From IMG/VR virus record IMGVR_UViG_3300036861_000589, positions 1 through 40,569 of that record: 40,569 bases of DNA. One strand, given 5' to 3'. Made by a program: the position numbers and the translations under genes. Origin of the DNA: a virus. The notes under the pieces were generated by a model. The model did not search any database. It was not told where the DNA came from and saw nothing but the letters and a program-made list of their open reading frames with translations. Positions 1 through 6,580 of the stretch are shown in pieces (position 1 is the first letter of the stretch; every line of letters starts with the position of its first letter).

Positions 1-240
1 GTGGCGGCGCCCGTGGCGTCGCGCGTGGCGGCGCGCGTGGCGGCGCGCGTGGCGGCGTCCGTGGCGGCGTCCGTGGCGTCGCGCGTGGCGGCGTCCGTGG
101 CGTCGCGCGTGGCGGCGCGCGTGGCGGCGCGCGTGGCGGCGTCCGTGGCGGCGCGCGTGGCGGCGTGAGTGGCGGCGTCCGTGGCGGCGCGCGTGGCGGC
201 GTCCGTGGCGGCGTCCGTGGCGGCGCCCGTGGCGGCGCGC
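1..240. repeat. 12-bp tandem repeat array, left part
   Basis: Twenty exact-length 12-bp units of the form GTGGCGGCGNNC run without interruption from the window start. The variable bases are mostly TCC, CGC or CCC, and three units have GTC in place of the second GGC. Read on the minus strand the array encodes a tetrapeptide repeat Thr-X-Ala-Ala with X mostly Asp, Arg or Gly, and it contains no stop codon. The same unit fills 40377-40569, so both ends of the window lie in one array. Near-identical codons between units point to recent expansion by slippage or recombination; 12-bp steps keep the frame. Confidence 0.97.
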
Positions 241-503
241 CGATTTTTGCGAAGCCACCAGATGCCTGCAGCAAAGCCGGCCGATACATTACCAACGAGA
301 GGACTTGGCACGAATACGATTCGCTCTGGCGGAGGCGGCGGCAGATCCGCCGCCTCGTATAGCCCCCTGATAGCCGCGCGCATCGCCTGTCGATCGCCGC
401 CGTCCATGGGCTTGGTAGACATGGCATTGGCGATCCAGCGGTCGGCCCAGGGCTTGAGCTGGTCGCGATGCTCCAGTGTCAGAGCGTAGCGCTTGCGGGT
501 CAT
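1..503 (-). CDS. DUF6745-like tetrapeptide-repeat protein, N-terminal part (cut by window end)
   Basis: The ATG at 503 has an AGGA site 9 bases upstream. The frame stays open to base 1, giving about 167 codons. It begins [19 protein letters not shown], followed by an acidic and Pro-rich stretch (DLPPPPPER, about residues 54-62), a short hydrophobic segment with [15 protein letters not shown] and AGIWWL, then the Thr-X-Ala-Ala repeats from about residue 87. No stop occurs before the window end. The other end carries the same repeats in frame with a DUF6745-like C-terminal domain (39638-40569), so this is its N-terminal part. I recall the same order (this N-terminus, Ala/Thr repeats, DUF6745) from other phage and bacterial proteins. 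The function is unknown. It lies 57 bases after the gene ending at 561, in the leftward early unit. Confidence 0.82.
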   Translation of the reverse strand, partial: MTRKRYALTLEHRDQLKPWADRWIANAMSTKPMDGGDRQAMRAAIRGLYEAADLPPPPPERIVFVPSPLVGNVSAGFAAGIWWLRKNRRAATGAATDAATDAATRAATDAATHAATRAATDAATRAATRAATRDATDAATRDATDAATDAATRAATRAATRDATGAA

Positions 504-560
504 AGCTTGCTGTCCTTGTTTCGCACTGCTTTGCGTGCTGCACACCTCTGCAGCGCCACC

Positions 561-1040
561 TCAGTCCGCGACACGCCGCTCCTCCGCGGCATTCCACTCG
601 TTCTGTCCGCCAACGTAATAACGCCCCGGCGAGATGCGCACGGCGTCGTGCTCGTCGTGGCGCAGGACGACGGGCGCGCCCTCGACAATGAGCAATCCGA
701 TGGCCAGTCGCTCATGGTCTAATTCGCCCAGCTCGATGAGCTGGCGGATGGCGCTTGGGTCGCGGTAGAGCCTGGCGGTGCCGGCCGGGGCCTGTGTCTC
801 GGCAGCAAGCTCCGGCGCCAACTCCCGCGCCAAGCCGTCGTCGCGGAACATGACGGGCTGCGGCAGCCAGATGGCGTGGTGATGCCCGGTCAGCTCGCCC
901 TCGGCCAGGATGAGGCGGCGGTCGCGGGGCCTCACCTCGTCGGCCAGGTTGAGCCGCACGCTATCGGGGAGGCGGAAGATTTCCACATCGCCCTGGCACA
1001 GGTCGCCGTTGGCGGGATTCCAGTCGATGATGCGCATCAT
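561..1040 (-). CDS. Small conserved phage protein paired with the DUF6745-like gene
   Basis: 159 residues. The ATG at 1040 has a strong AAGGAGG site just upstream, and its first four bases overlap the previous stop (ATGA). The middle holds AEGELTGHHHAIWLP and the C-terminal half holds VLRHDEHDAVRISPGRYYV, ending in a VAD tail. This matches a recurrent phage family I know by its pattern: GE-TGH-H, then H-EH-P/A-I, then PGRY, often found directly upstream of a DUF6745 gene as here. The conserved His residues could bind a metal; that is inference. No signal peptide or membrane segment is seen. The biochemical role is unknown. Its fixed pairing with the repeat protein suggests that the two act together. 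Confidence 0.8.
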   Translation of the reverse strand: MMRIIDWNPANGDLCQGDVEIFRLPDSVRLNLADEVRPRDRRLILAEGELTGHHHAIWLPQPVMFRDDGLARELAPELAAETQAPAGTARLYRDPSAIRQLIELGELDHERLAIGLLIVEGAPVVLRHDEHDAVRISPGRYYVGGQNEWNAAEERRVAD

Positions 1041-1477
1041 GAGTCCTCCTTGGGTTGGTGAAGCTCCCACAGCACCTCGTCCATCGAAGCGCAGATGTGA
1101 TCGGCCAGCAGGTTCATCAGCTCCGGCTCCTCGCCGTCGCGGGTGAGAATCATGGTGCGCTTGCCGGCGCCAGCCATCCATCCGAGTTCCAGGTGAGCCG
1201 AGCGGTCGCTGGGCAGCACGAGCAGGCCAACGTCGGCCCACTTCATCGCGCCGAAGTCGGAGTTGAAGCACTCCTGAACGCGCGGGTGTTTGAGGCCCTG
1301 GCGGTAGCGGTCAGCGGTCCACGCCTTCCACTCAGGGTCCGCCTCCGACCAGATGAAGCGGCGGGACCGGAGCGGGTTGCGGTAATCGTAGACATCGTAG
1401 CCGGTGTCGGTCAGCTGCCGGATCACATCGACGTGGTGCGGATTGCGCCACGATGAGGCGACATAGATTCGTTTCAC
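1037..1477 (-). CDS. Nucleoside 2-deoxyribosyltransferase-like protein
   Basis: 146 residues. The GTG at 1477 overlaps the recT stop (GTGA) and has AAGGAG upstream. The start KRIYVASSWRNPHHVDVI, the VYDYRNP segment, the acidic FIWSEADPEWKAWT and the late ADVGLLVLPSDRSAHLELGW are typical of nucleoside 2-deoxyribosyltransferase-like phage proteins: a small Rossmann-like fold with a glutamate in a SAHLELG-type motif. Such enzymes transfer or hydrolyse deoxyribose bonds of nucleotides. Whether this one is active on nucleotides, DNA bases or a signalling nucleotide cannot be told from sequence. It sits between recT and the DUF6745-associated pair and overlaps both neighbours by 4 bp, so it is translated with them. 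Confidence 0.78.
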   Translation of the reverse strand: MKRIYVASSWRNPHHVDVIRQLTDTGYDVYDYRNPLRSRRFIWSEADPEWKAWTADRYRQGLKHPRVQECFNSDFGAMKWADVGLLVLPSDRSAHLELGWMAGAGKRTMILTRDGEEPELMNLLADHICASMDEVLWELHQPKEDS

Positions 1478-2526
1478 GCCGCCGCTCCTTCCGATTGGGC
1501 GAGCCTCACCTTGAGACGGTCCTTCTCTGCCGCTAGCTCGGCCTGCCAGTTGGCGGGCAGCGCCTTGATGCTGGCATGCTCGTGCTTCCATAGCGCCGCC
1601 AGCATCGCAACTGTTGCCGCCATGCGCAGTGCCCGGAAGAGGCGCGCGTACTCCTCCTCGGCCGCTGCTTGCTCCGGCGTCTTGGCGGGCTTCGTGGCAG
1701 CCTTTTCGAGACGGGCGAGGTGCCGCATGGCGAGGTCGTTGGCGGCCTGCTCCAGGCCGCGCTCCTCGACCGTGGCCTTGTTGGCCTCGATGTGCTCGGC
1801 GAGCCGGGCCTCGGTGGCGGCCGTTGCGAAGGCGCCATCGAGGTCGGCCAGGTACTCGGCGTCGGTGGTCGCGATCTCACCGGTCTCGGGGTCGTGCGGA
1901 ACGTCGGGCACATCGGGGGGGGGCGCCTTCGGCATGTCGGGGATGTCAGGAGGCGCAATGGCCGCAGCCCGCGGCGTGATATCGCGCACGGGGATGTCCT
2001 GCGCCTCCTCACCGATGCAGAGACCCTTGAGGGCGTCGGAGAAGCCGTCGCGCAGCGCCCACGAGCGGGCGCGCATTTGGCGCATGCGCTGGGGGTACTG
2101 CGTCCACGGGCCGGCCTTGCCGGCGAGCCCAGCGCGCTTGGCGTCCTCCATCGAGAACCGGCGCACGATGAGCTTGGGGTTGCCACGCCGCTTGATGATG
2201 CACGTCGCCGTCGTGCCGTCGTCGGCCTCTTCAAAAGATTCCATGAGACCAGTGTGCTGCACGACGGCCAGAGCCCCATCGCCCCACAGCGACGGGCGCC
2301 CGTTGATGATGGCGATCGACGCCAGCGCGGCGAGCGGCAAGAGGCCAACCTCAAGGCCCTGCATGATGGCAACGCAGGTGTTTTCCGGCTTGCCCTTATA
2401 GGCTGCCGGCACCATATCGGTGCGCGCTAACAGGTCAGCGAGCCGCATGCACTCGTCGAATGACCTGGGCACGATACTAGCGACAGGGCCGCCGGCCATC
2501 AACGCAACTGCTCTGGACTCGGACAC
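1474..2526 (-). CDS. recT: RecT-family single-strand annealing protein
   Basis: 350 residues from a GTG at 2526 that directly follows the upstream TAG; an AGGAGA site lies just before it. Residues about 15-180 carry the RecT-family signature: PRSFDECMRLADLLARTDMV, KGKPENTCVAIMQGLEVGL, INGRPSLWGDGALAVV and MRARSWALRDGFSDAL. The protein would anneal complementary single strands during phage recombination and repair in the cytoplasm. The C-terminal third is Pro/Ala-rich and then charged, as is common in these proteins. No partner exonuclease gene is obvious next to it, although the two genes upstream are unassigned and could help. It belongs to the leftward early unit. Confidence 0.88.
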   Translation of the reverse strand: MSESRAVALMAGGPVASIVPRSFDECMRLADLLARTDMVPAAYKGKPENTCVAIMQGLEVGLLPLAALASIAIINGRPSLWGDGALAVVQHTGLMESFEEADDGTTATCIIKRRGNPKLIVRRFSMEDAKRAGLAGKAGPWTQYPQRMRQMRARSWALRDGFSDALKGLCIGEEAQDIPVRDITPRAAAIAPPDIPDMPKAPPPDVPDVPHDPETGEIATTDAEYLADLDGAFATAATEARLAEHIEANKATVEERGLEQAANDLAMRHLARLEKAATKPAKTPEQAAAEEEYARLFRALRMAATVAMLAALWKHEHASIKALPANWQAELAAEKDRLKVRLAQSEGAAA

Positions 2527-2760
2527 CTATCTCTCCTGCGTCTCGTTCATGATCCGGCTGTGGCGGCGCTCGGCCTCAGCCTCCAGCTTGCGGCGCCGCT
2601 TCTCCATGTAGGCATCGATGCCGCGCAGGATGGCGTAGAAATCCAGCTTACAGCGCTTGCAATGCTCCGTGGCGACGGCAATCGCCAGCTCCAGCTCCTT
2701 GGCGTCGTAGTCGACGATGCGCTTGAAGCCGAAATCGTAAGCCTGCTGTTTGTCTGCCAT
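2527..2760 (-). CDS. Small hypothetical protein in the recT unit
   Basis: 77 residues. The ATG at 2760 shares its A with the stop of the upstream gene (TGATG), so translation is probably coupled. An in-frame start further upstream would overlap that gene and is less likely. The protein is mostly helical and charged: a segment ELAIAVATEHCKRCKLDFY with a C-x-x-C pair, then a strongly basic and acidic C-terminal helix MEKRRRKLEAEAERRH. It could be a small DNA-binding or recombination helper, but I do not recognise a family. No signal or membrane segment is present. Confidence 0.7.
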   Translation of the reverse strand: MADKQQAYDFGFKRIVDYDAKELELAIAVATEHCKRCKLDFYAILRGIDAYMEKRRRKLEAEAERRHSRIMNETQER

Positions 2761-3827
2761 CACGCAGCCCTCCTCACCCTTGTCACCTTTATGCCCGGCC
2801 AATCGCCCTTGCCTTTCGCGGCCCGGACCCGGCGCTTGAGCACCTTGCCCACCATGATTGCGATATCCGGATCCTCGATGACGAGCAGGGCCGCGAGCTT
2901 GTAATCGGTGAACTCAATGTCCCAGTCGTCCTTGAGGCCTGACCTGCGGCCGACGCCGCCGCCCGCCTGCACCTTGACGGGGTCCGGTGCGACGGGGAGC
3001 GCCGGCAGCTCCGGCTCCGGGTCAGTGAGAGCCGCAGCGGGGTCGTCGGCGAGCTTCCTGGCGCGCTCGGCCTCGATGCGCCGGCGCTCGGCCTCGGCGG
3101 CGGCGCGCTCCTCGCGGAACTTCGCCTCGGCGGCCTCGCGCTGGCGCCGCTCCTCGGCGGCCATCCAGCCCTCGAAGGCGCCGCGCAGCTTGGCTGCCCA
3201 GTCCGCCAGCGCGGCACGGAAACCATACTTGGCGTCAACCTTGCGGCCGGCCTCCAGGTGCGGGCGCTTCTCCACCTCGTGCATGGCGTCGGCGCGCTTC
3301 GCAACGGCCAGCAGCTCGGCCTGGATGTTGCGGGCCATGTCGCAGGCCACCTGGTCGCCGATCGGCGAGTGCTCGTGCAGCCAGCGCTGGGCCTGCTCGA
3401 CGCGCTCGTCGGCCTCCAACTGCAGAGCCTCGAAGGGGTCTACCGGCGCGTTGTGCGTCCTGGGCGGCAGCGGCGGCGCGTCGGACGGCCAGCGGCCGTG
3501 CTGGCCCCAGTGGGCGGCCTCGGCCTTGGTGGCGGGCTCGCCAAAGAGCCAGCGGTCGATGATGTCCTGGCTGCCGGCGGGCTTGCCGGCGATCTGGCCG
3601 GCGAGCGTCAGTCCGTCACGCCAATAGCCGACCGCATCGCCACCATCGATAGCATCGACGAGCCAGATTTGCATGAGCACCACCGGTGCGTCCTTGCGCA
3701 GGCGCACCTTCCACAGGCCGGGCTGCGGGTCCTCGCCGTTGTTGGCGCCGATGGTGGGCAGCGGCTCGACGCTGCCCATCTTGCCAGCACACGCGGCGCG
3801 CCAATACTGATAAACGTCAGTGATCAC
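2760..3827 (-). CDS. Conserved hypothetical phage protein with coiled coil
   Basis: 355 residues from a GTG at 3827 with GAGGAG upstream. The N-terminal 110 residues are folded-looking (VYQYWRAACAG, then LWKVRLRKDAPVVLMQIWLV). The middle (about residues 210-275) is a long Glu/Arg/Ala coiled coil with AEAERRRIEAERAR, followed by a Pro-rich linker and a conserved basic C-terminus with WDIEFTDYKLAALLVIEDPD and WPGIKVTRVRRA. Proteins ending this way recur next to RecT genes in phages of alphaproteobacteria. It may work with RecT in recombination; that is inference from position only. It overlaps the upstream gene by 11 bp and the downstream gene by 1 bp. Confidence 0.72.
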   Translation of the reverse strand: MITDVYQYWRAACAGKMGSVEPLPTIGANNGEDPQPGLWKVRLRKDAPVVLMQIWLVDAIDGGDAVGYWRDGLTLAGQIAGKPAGSQDIIDRWLFGEPATKAEAAHWGQHGRWPSDAPPLPPRTHNAPVDPFEALQLEADERVEQAQRWLHEHSPIGDQVACDMARNIQAELLAVAKRADAMHEVEKRPHLEAGRKVDAKYGFRAALADWAAKLRGAFEGWMAAEERRQREAAEAKFREERAAAEAERRRIEAERARKLADDPAAALTDPEPELPALPVAPDPVKVQAGGGVGRRSGLKDDWDIEFTDYKLAALLVIEDPDIAIMVGKVLKRRVRAAKGKGDWPGIKVTRVRRAA

Positions 3828-4476
3828 GGATGGTCTCCTCGCCTTGCCACGCCCTGCCGGGCCATGCCGGGCCTTGCCAGGCTGCGGCCTTCAATGCCAC
3901 GTCTGGGTATTCCACCCATTGTGTGACCACAAATTTTCCGTAAGGGCCCTTCGTTGCGGGGCGGAAGTCGCCAAGGCCAACCTTCTTGCCCGCATCGTCA
4001 ACGATGCTGCGCAGCAGCTTCACGCCGACAACGTCCGTATCCAGCATCGCCGTAAAGTGCAGCGCCCAATCGTCGAACATCGGGCGGTAGGCCAGGATGC
4101 GCCCGCCCGTGGAGGGAATGCGTACCGCTCGCGTGTCGACGCGCCAGGGCTCCTTGTGTAACAGCGGGATTTCGGCCCCCTCGATGTCGAGGCACGCATA
4201 GAGCAACGAACTCTTTTGCGTCGTGATCTTGTTCTTGCCGGCCTTGTGGAAGCTCCCGCCATCCACGAGACAGCGCAATAGGTTCGGCTGGGGAATGATA
4301 AGCGCCTTGCCGTCGCTCCCGTAATAGAGCTTCTTCTCGGCCTGCTCTTTCGGCGTGCCTCTGTCACCCGCTGCTGCTGCGGCGCGGGTGCCATTCGTGG
4401 CAGCCTCGGCAGCTGCATCATGGAAGCGGTTGCAGATCAGCGCCGTGGTGCCAGCAATCTCAACTTCTATACGCAT
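3817..4476 (-). CDS. Conserved phage protein of the recT cluster
   Basis: 219 residues. The ATG at 4476 follows a GGGAG site and the long GGCNN tract. It has recognisable conserved phage motifs: IEVEIAGTTALICNRFHD at the start, GTPKEQAEKKLYYG, PQPNLLRCLVDGG, GKNKITTQKSS, then VGLGDFRPATKGPYGKFVV near residue 190. I know this family only as a conserved hypothetical that travels with phage recombination genes. The last 25 residues are a low-complexity AWQGP/AWPGR/AWQGE repeat encoded by eight GGCNN pentamers and are probably not part of the fold. No signal peptide is seen. The neighbouring recT operon suggests a DNA metabolism role, unproven. Confidence 0.75.
   Translation of the reverse strand: MRIEVEIAGTTALICNRFHDAAAEAATNGTRAAAAAGDRGTPKEQAEKKLYYGSDGKALIIPQPNLLRCLVDGGSFHKAGKNKITTQKSSLLYACLDIEGAEIPLLHKEPWRVDTRAVRIPSTGGRILAYRPMFDDWALHFTAMLDTDVVGVKLLRSIVDDAGKKVGLGDFRPATKGPYGKFVVTQWVEYPDVALKAAAWQGPAWPGRAWQGEETIRDH
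3839..3878. repeat. GGCNN pentamer tract 1 (8 units)
   Basis: Read on the minus strand, eight GGCNN pentamers follow one another and lead straight into the GAGGAG ribosome site of the gene starting at 3827. The tract lies inside the 3' end of the upstream gene, where 15-bp periods give the five-residue repeat Ala-Trp-X-Gly-X. A second tract at 4490-4549 has the same layout ahead of another gene. Possible roles are an RNA element affecting translation start, a site for a protein or RNA, or plain slippage. I cannot choose among these from sequence. Confidence 0.85.
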
Positions 4477-4489
4477 ACTGGTATACTCC

Positions 4490-4549
4490 CTGCCGGGCCT
4501 CGCCACGCCTTGCCTCGCCGTGCCATGCCTTGCCCTGCCTCGCCCTGCC
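4490..4549. repeat. GGCNN pentamer tract 2 (12 units)
   Basis: Twelve exact pentamers of the form GGCNN (minus strand) fill the gap between the gene ending at 4574 and the start at 4476, and finish at the GGGAG ribosome site. The two variable bases differ from unit to unit (AG, GA, AA, AT, AC, GT, CC), so this is not a simple copy array: GGC is held constant and the rest drifts. It is noncoding here but coding in tract 1, which argues for selection on the nucleic acid and not on a peptide. Confidence 0.87.
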
Positions 4550-4573
4550 TGGCATCGCTACGGGGTTTCTCGC

Positions 4574-4879
4574 TCACGCGGCACCTCCCGTCCTGGGCGC
4601 CGTGGGTGACGGCCGCGGCAACTCCTTCATGCCGCGGATGCTCTCGGCCAGCGCGTGCAGCTGCGTCAGCATGTGCTCGCGGGTGATGAGGCTGTCGGGC
4701 CAGCAGGCCACGCCCGCTGTCAGCCATTCGACGCGCAGCGCTGCGCTCTCGATGCAGAGGACGCGCAGGGCATCGTGCGCGCGGAGGGCGCAGTCGGCCA
4801 GCATGCCCGAGGACGACGGCGACGCCGGGAACAGCACGATGTTGGACGGCGCAGAGCCTGGATCGTCTGGGATAGACAT
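4574..4879 (-). CDS. Hypothetical protein, early leftward unit
   Basis: 101 residues from the ATG at 4879, chosen because GGAGCG lies at a good distance; a GTG 18 bases upstream is the alternative. The protein has an acidic Pro/Ser-rich N-terminus followed by two probable helices (ADCALRAHDALRVLCIESAA and REHMLTQLHALAESIRG) and a Pro/Ala tail. No known motif, signal or membrane segment is seen. It is followed by the pentamer tract and by the conserved gene starting at 4476. I do not recognise the family. Confidence 0.62.
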   Translation of the reverse strand: MSIPDDPGSAPSNIVLFPASPSSSGMLADCALRAHDALRVLCIESAALRVEWLTAGVACWPDSLITREHMLTQLHALAESIRGMKELPRPSPTAPRTGGAA

Positions 4880-4994
4880 GAATTTACGCTCCGACACAAC
4901 AAATGGGAAAAACGGCGCCCGCTGTCAGCCACTGGGGAGCGGGCGCCGTCCTCGGGCTCGCGGGACGCTGGACAGTTACCGCGAGCACCGAAGC

Positions 4995-5261
4995 TCATTT
5001 CGGGATGGCGAGTGCGGCCCGGATCGCGTCGATCGTGTCGCGCACGGCAGCCTCGACCTCCTCCGGCGCTGGCTTTTCCTCGGCAGGCTTTTCGGCTGGC
5101 GCGGGTGGCTCGACTGGCGCGGGGTCCTCGTCGCCTGGGTCGCCCTGGACGGGCGGCTCGCCGCCGGCCTGGGTGCCGCCGTTCACGCTCGCAAAGCGGG
5201 GCGTGTCATCGCGGCCAACGTAATGGCGCATCGTGTCCCAATATTCCTCGGACGTGGGCAT
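4995..5261 (-). CDS. Small acidic Pro/Glu/Ala-rich protein
   Basis: 88 residues. The ATG at 5261 has GGAG 6 bases upstream. The first 35 residues (EEYWDTMRHYVGRDDTPRF) look folded. A linker rich in Pro, Glu and Ala follows (PVEPPAPAEKPAEEKPAPEE), then a short helix VRDTIDAIRAALAIPK. The design resembles a small two-ended adaptor with a flexible middle, but no family is recognised. It starts 10 bp after its upstream neighbour, and the 115 bases after its stop hold no gene that I can support. Confidence 0.65.
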   Translation of the reverse strand: MPTSEEYWDTMRHYVGRDDTPRFASVNGGTQAGGEPPVQGDPGDEDPAPVEPPAPAEKPAEEKPAPEEVEAAVRDTIDAIRAALAIPK

Positions 5262-5271
5262 GTCAGCTCCT

Positions 5272-5508
5272 TCAGTTGCAATCACCATTGGCAAGATCGT
5301 TCTCGGCCTTCTCGCGGTGGCTCTCGGCGATGGCGTCGCGCTCGGCCCAGTCCCAACCGGCGAGCCAGCAGCGATCGGCATGCGTGCCGGCCAGGTACGG
5401 GCTGTCGGTGCGCGCGGCGCCGAGTGAATGGTTGTAGGTGCCAAGCAGAAAACCCCAGTGGCCGCGGCTCACCGCCGGCAGATGGGCTGGGGTGGCATCG
5501 AGCGGCAT
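5272..5508 (-). CDS. First gene of the leftward early unit, hypothetical
   Basis: 78 residues from the ATG at 5508, which has a CCGGAG site at good spacing. The C-terminal half, HADRCWLAGWDWAERDAIAE, resembles small phage proteins of unknown function. An in-frame ATG at 5643 would add 45 low-complexity residues and lies 7 bases past the -10 box of P-left, so it could give a leaderless longer form, as seems to happen for the Cro-like gene. The internal start has the better ribosome site, so I chose it. No signal or membrane segment is seen. Confidence 0.62.
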   Translation of the reverse strand: MPLDATPAHLPAVSRGHWGFLLGTYNHSLGAARTDSPYLAGTHADRCWLAGWDWAERDAIAESHREKAENDLANGDCN

Positions 5509-5643
5509 GGGGTGCTCCGGAAAAGTGGCCCCAGGACTGGGTGCGGTTGCAGCCCTGGGGCCGAGGTGGCACGCGCCGGGCAGAGAAGGAGAGGCCCGGC
5601 GATGCCCGCCGTCGTCCAGGGAGGAGCTACTAGCGGCGGGCAT

Positions 5644-5679
5644 GGGGCGAGCCTAAGTCACCGGCAGTGATGCAGTCAA
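5644..5679 (-). promoter_or_regulatory. Leftward early promoter P-left
   Basis: On the minus strand TTGACT (5679-5674) and TTAGGC (5656-5651) are spaced by exactly 17 bases. The spacer holds a full operator (5658-5670). Operator, -10 box and the following TCGC nearly match the rightward promoter at 6143-6171: TCACYGCCRGTGACTTARGC in both. It would drive the leftward unit running through recT and, across the window cut, to the integrase. Repressor bound in the spacer would block RNA polymerase. Confidence 0.72.
5658..5670. promoter_or_regulatory. Operator O-L1
   Basis: TCACCGGCAGTGA, a near-perfect dyad, lies between the -35 and -10 boxes of P-left. It has the same TCAC-N5-GTGA form as the sites at 5689-5701 and 6152-6164. 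Likely ligands are the XRE repressor encoded at 5766-6089 and the Cro-like protein at 6181-6438. Confidence 0.78.
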
Positions 5680-5688
5680 GAGGAAAAA

Positions 5689-5701
5689 TCACTGCCGGTG
5701 A
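5689..5701. promoter_or_regulatory. Operator O-L2
   Basis: TCACTGCCGGTGA, the inverse of O-L1. The centres of the two lie 31 bp apart, about three helical turns, so dimers on both could contact each other on one DNA face. No promoter boxes flank this copy; it is therefore probably an auxiliary site for cooperative repression of P-left. Confidence 0.72.
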
Positions 5702-5707
5702 CGTTGG

Positions 5708-5750
5708 ACGAAAAAATATCGCCGGCGCCACTACGCTCTCGCGCGCGAGC
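5708..5750 (-). terminator. Possible weak terminator after the repressor
   Basis: Downstream of the repressor stop, on the minus strand, the GC-rich dyads CTCGCGCGCGAG (5738-5749) and CGCCGGCG are followed by ATATTTTTT (T run at 5716-5711). This may stop repressor transcripts before P-left. The stem geometry is poor, so support is weak. Confidence 0.25.
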
Positions 5751-5765
5751 GGCCAGGAAACGCGC

Positions 5766-6089
5766 TTAATTAGTAGGGTGGGTTGGGGGACGCGGTGGGG
5801 CGGGCGCACGCACACCCTGAAGGCCGCGGATTGCGGTTGCAAGCTTTAGCGGCAAGCCATCGATGTCACCATCGTATACCCAGTCGAGCGTTACTCCGAA
5901 CGCGTCCTTAAGGTTCCGCACTTTGTCAACGCCGATGCCCTTCTTTCCGTCCTCCACCTCACCGAGATGATTGGCGAGCATCTGGGCTGCCAGAGCAAAG
6001 TCCTTCTTCGATAGCCCAAGGGCATCGCGGGTCAGCGTCAACCGCTGCCCAATGGCCTTTGAGGACCTGCCTATCCATGGCTCGCGCAT
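5766..6089 (-). CDS. XRE-family phage repressor (CI-like)
   Basis: 107 residues from the ATG at 6089. An HTH of the XRE type covers about residues 12-62: IGQRLTLTRDALGLSKKDFA, ANHLGEVEDGKKGIGV, then LKDAFGVTLDWVYDGD, which closes the fold. The C-terminus is a short Pro-rich tail. There is no S24 (LexA-like) self-cleavage domain, so induction by RecA-driven autocleavage is unlikely. Longer in-frame starts would run through the operator at 6152-6164, so I rejected them; no clear ribosome site precedes 6089. It is divergent from the Cro-like gene, with one operator between them and two more at P-left. It probably keeps lysogeny by closing both early promoters. Confidence 0.83.
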   Translation of the reverse strand: MREPWIGRSSKAIGQRLTLTRDALGLSKKDFALAAQMLANHLGEVEDGKKGIGVDKVRNLKDAFGVTLDWVYDGDIDGLPLKLATAIRGLQGVRAPAPPRPPTHPTN

Positions 6090-6142
6090 ATGCGAGTGAA
6101 TAAAATTACTTGGAAGCAATATCCATTCTCTGGCTATCGCCC

Positions 6143-6171
6143 TTGACGGTGTCACCGCCAGTGACTTAAGC
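6143..6171 (+). promoter_or_regulatory. Rightward early promoter P-right
   Basis: TTGACG (6143-6148) and TTAAGC (6166-6171) are separated by 17 bases, with an operator in the spacer. The sequence from operator to TCGC matches P-left almost base for base. The start site would fall about 2-5 bases before the ATG at 6181, so the Cro-like mRNA is probably leaderless. Confidence 0.75.
6152..6164. promoter_or_regulatory. Operator O-R
   Basis: TCACCGCCAGTGA within GTCAC-N5-GTGAC, a dyad in the P-right spacer and also upstream of the divergent repressor gene. It is one of three such sites. Binding here would shut P-right and could affect repressor transcription in the opposite direction. Confidence 0.8.
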
Positions 6172-6180
6172 TCGCTAATC

Positions 6181-6438
6181 ATGCAAAGCAAGTCTTCGGG
6201 CATCAGGCTAACCACCGTCGCTGAAATCGTGAGTGCATTCGGAGGGCCAGCAGCAATGGGTGCATGGGCGGGCATCTCTGGCCCAGCGGTCAGCAACTGG
6301 ATCGCACGCGGCTGGATCCCGCCCGACCGATATCTCGCCGTAAGCGAAGCCCTGCATCGTAAAGGGTTCGAGGCCCCCCCCGAAATCTTCCGCCAAGTCC
6401 CAGTGAAGGCTGAAAATCACACGGCGGCCGATGCTTAA
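6181..6438 (+). CDS. Cro-like regulator
   Basis: 85 residues from the ATG at 6181, which lies only 9 bases past the -10 box of P-right and has no ribosome site. The HTH covers about residues 11-50: VAEIVSAFGGPAAMGAWAG, ISGPAVSNWIARGWIPPDR, YLAVSEAL. This is the short Cro/YdaS-like form found as the first rightward gene of many lambdoid phages of proteobacteria, opposite an XRE repressor. It would bind the same TCAC-N5-GTGA operators and favour lytic growth. A later start would remove HTH helices. Confidence 0.83.
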   Translation: MQSKSSGIRLTTVAEIVSAFGGPAAMGAWAGISGPAVSNWIARGWIPPDRYLAVSEALHRKGFEAPPEIFRQVPVKAENHTAADA

Positions 6439-6580
6439 GGATAATTCACCCAGCGTTCATGTCAATGCCCCAGCTGCGGCAGCGCTGCGGCGGGAGGATG
6501 GCGGCGCCATCCGCATCGAGCCGGAGCTGCCGCCAGAGTGCCCCCTGACGGCCGGCACCAGGCACCTACTCGGTGCGTTC

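Noticed and set aside
1-240. CRISPR-like array
   Set aside because: Units are 12 bp with no spacers and form a coding tetrapeptide repeat.
1511-2401. Long plus-strand open frame over recT
   Set aside because: Ser/Arg/Ala-rich shadow of recT in GC-rich DNA; no ribosome site or motif.
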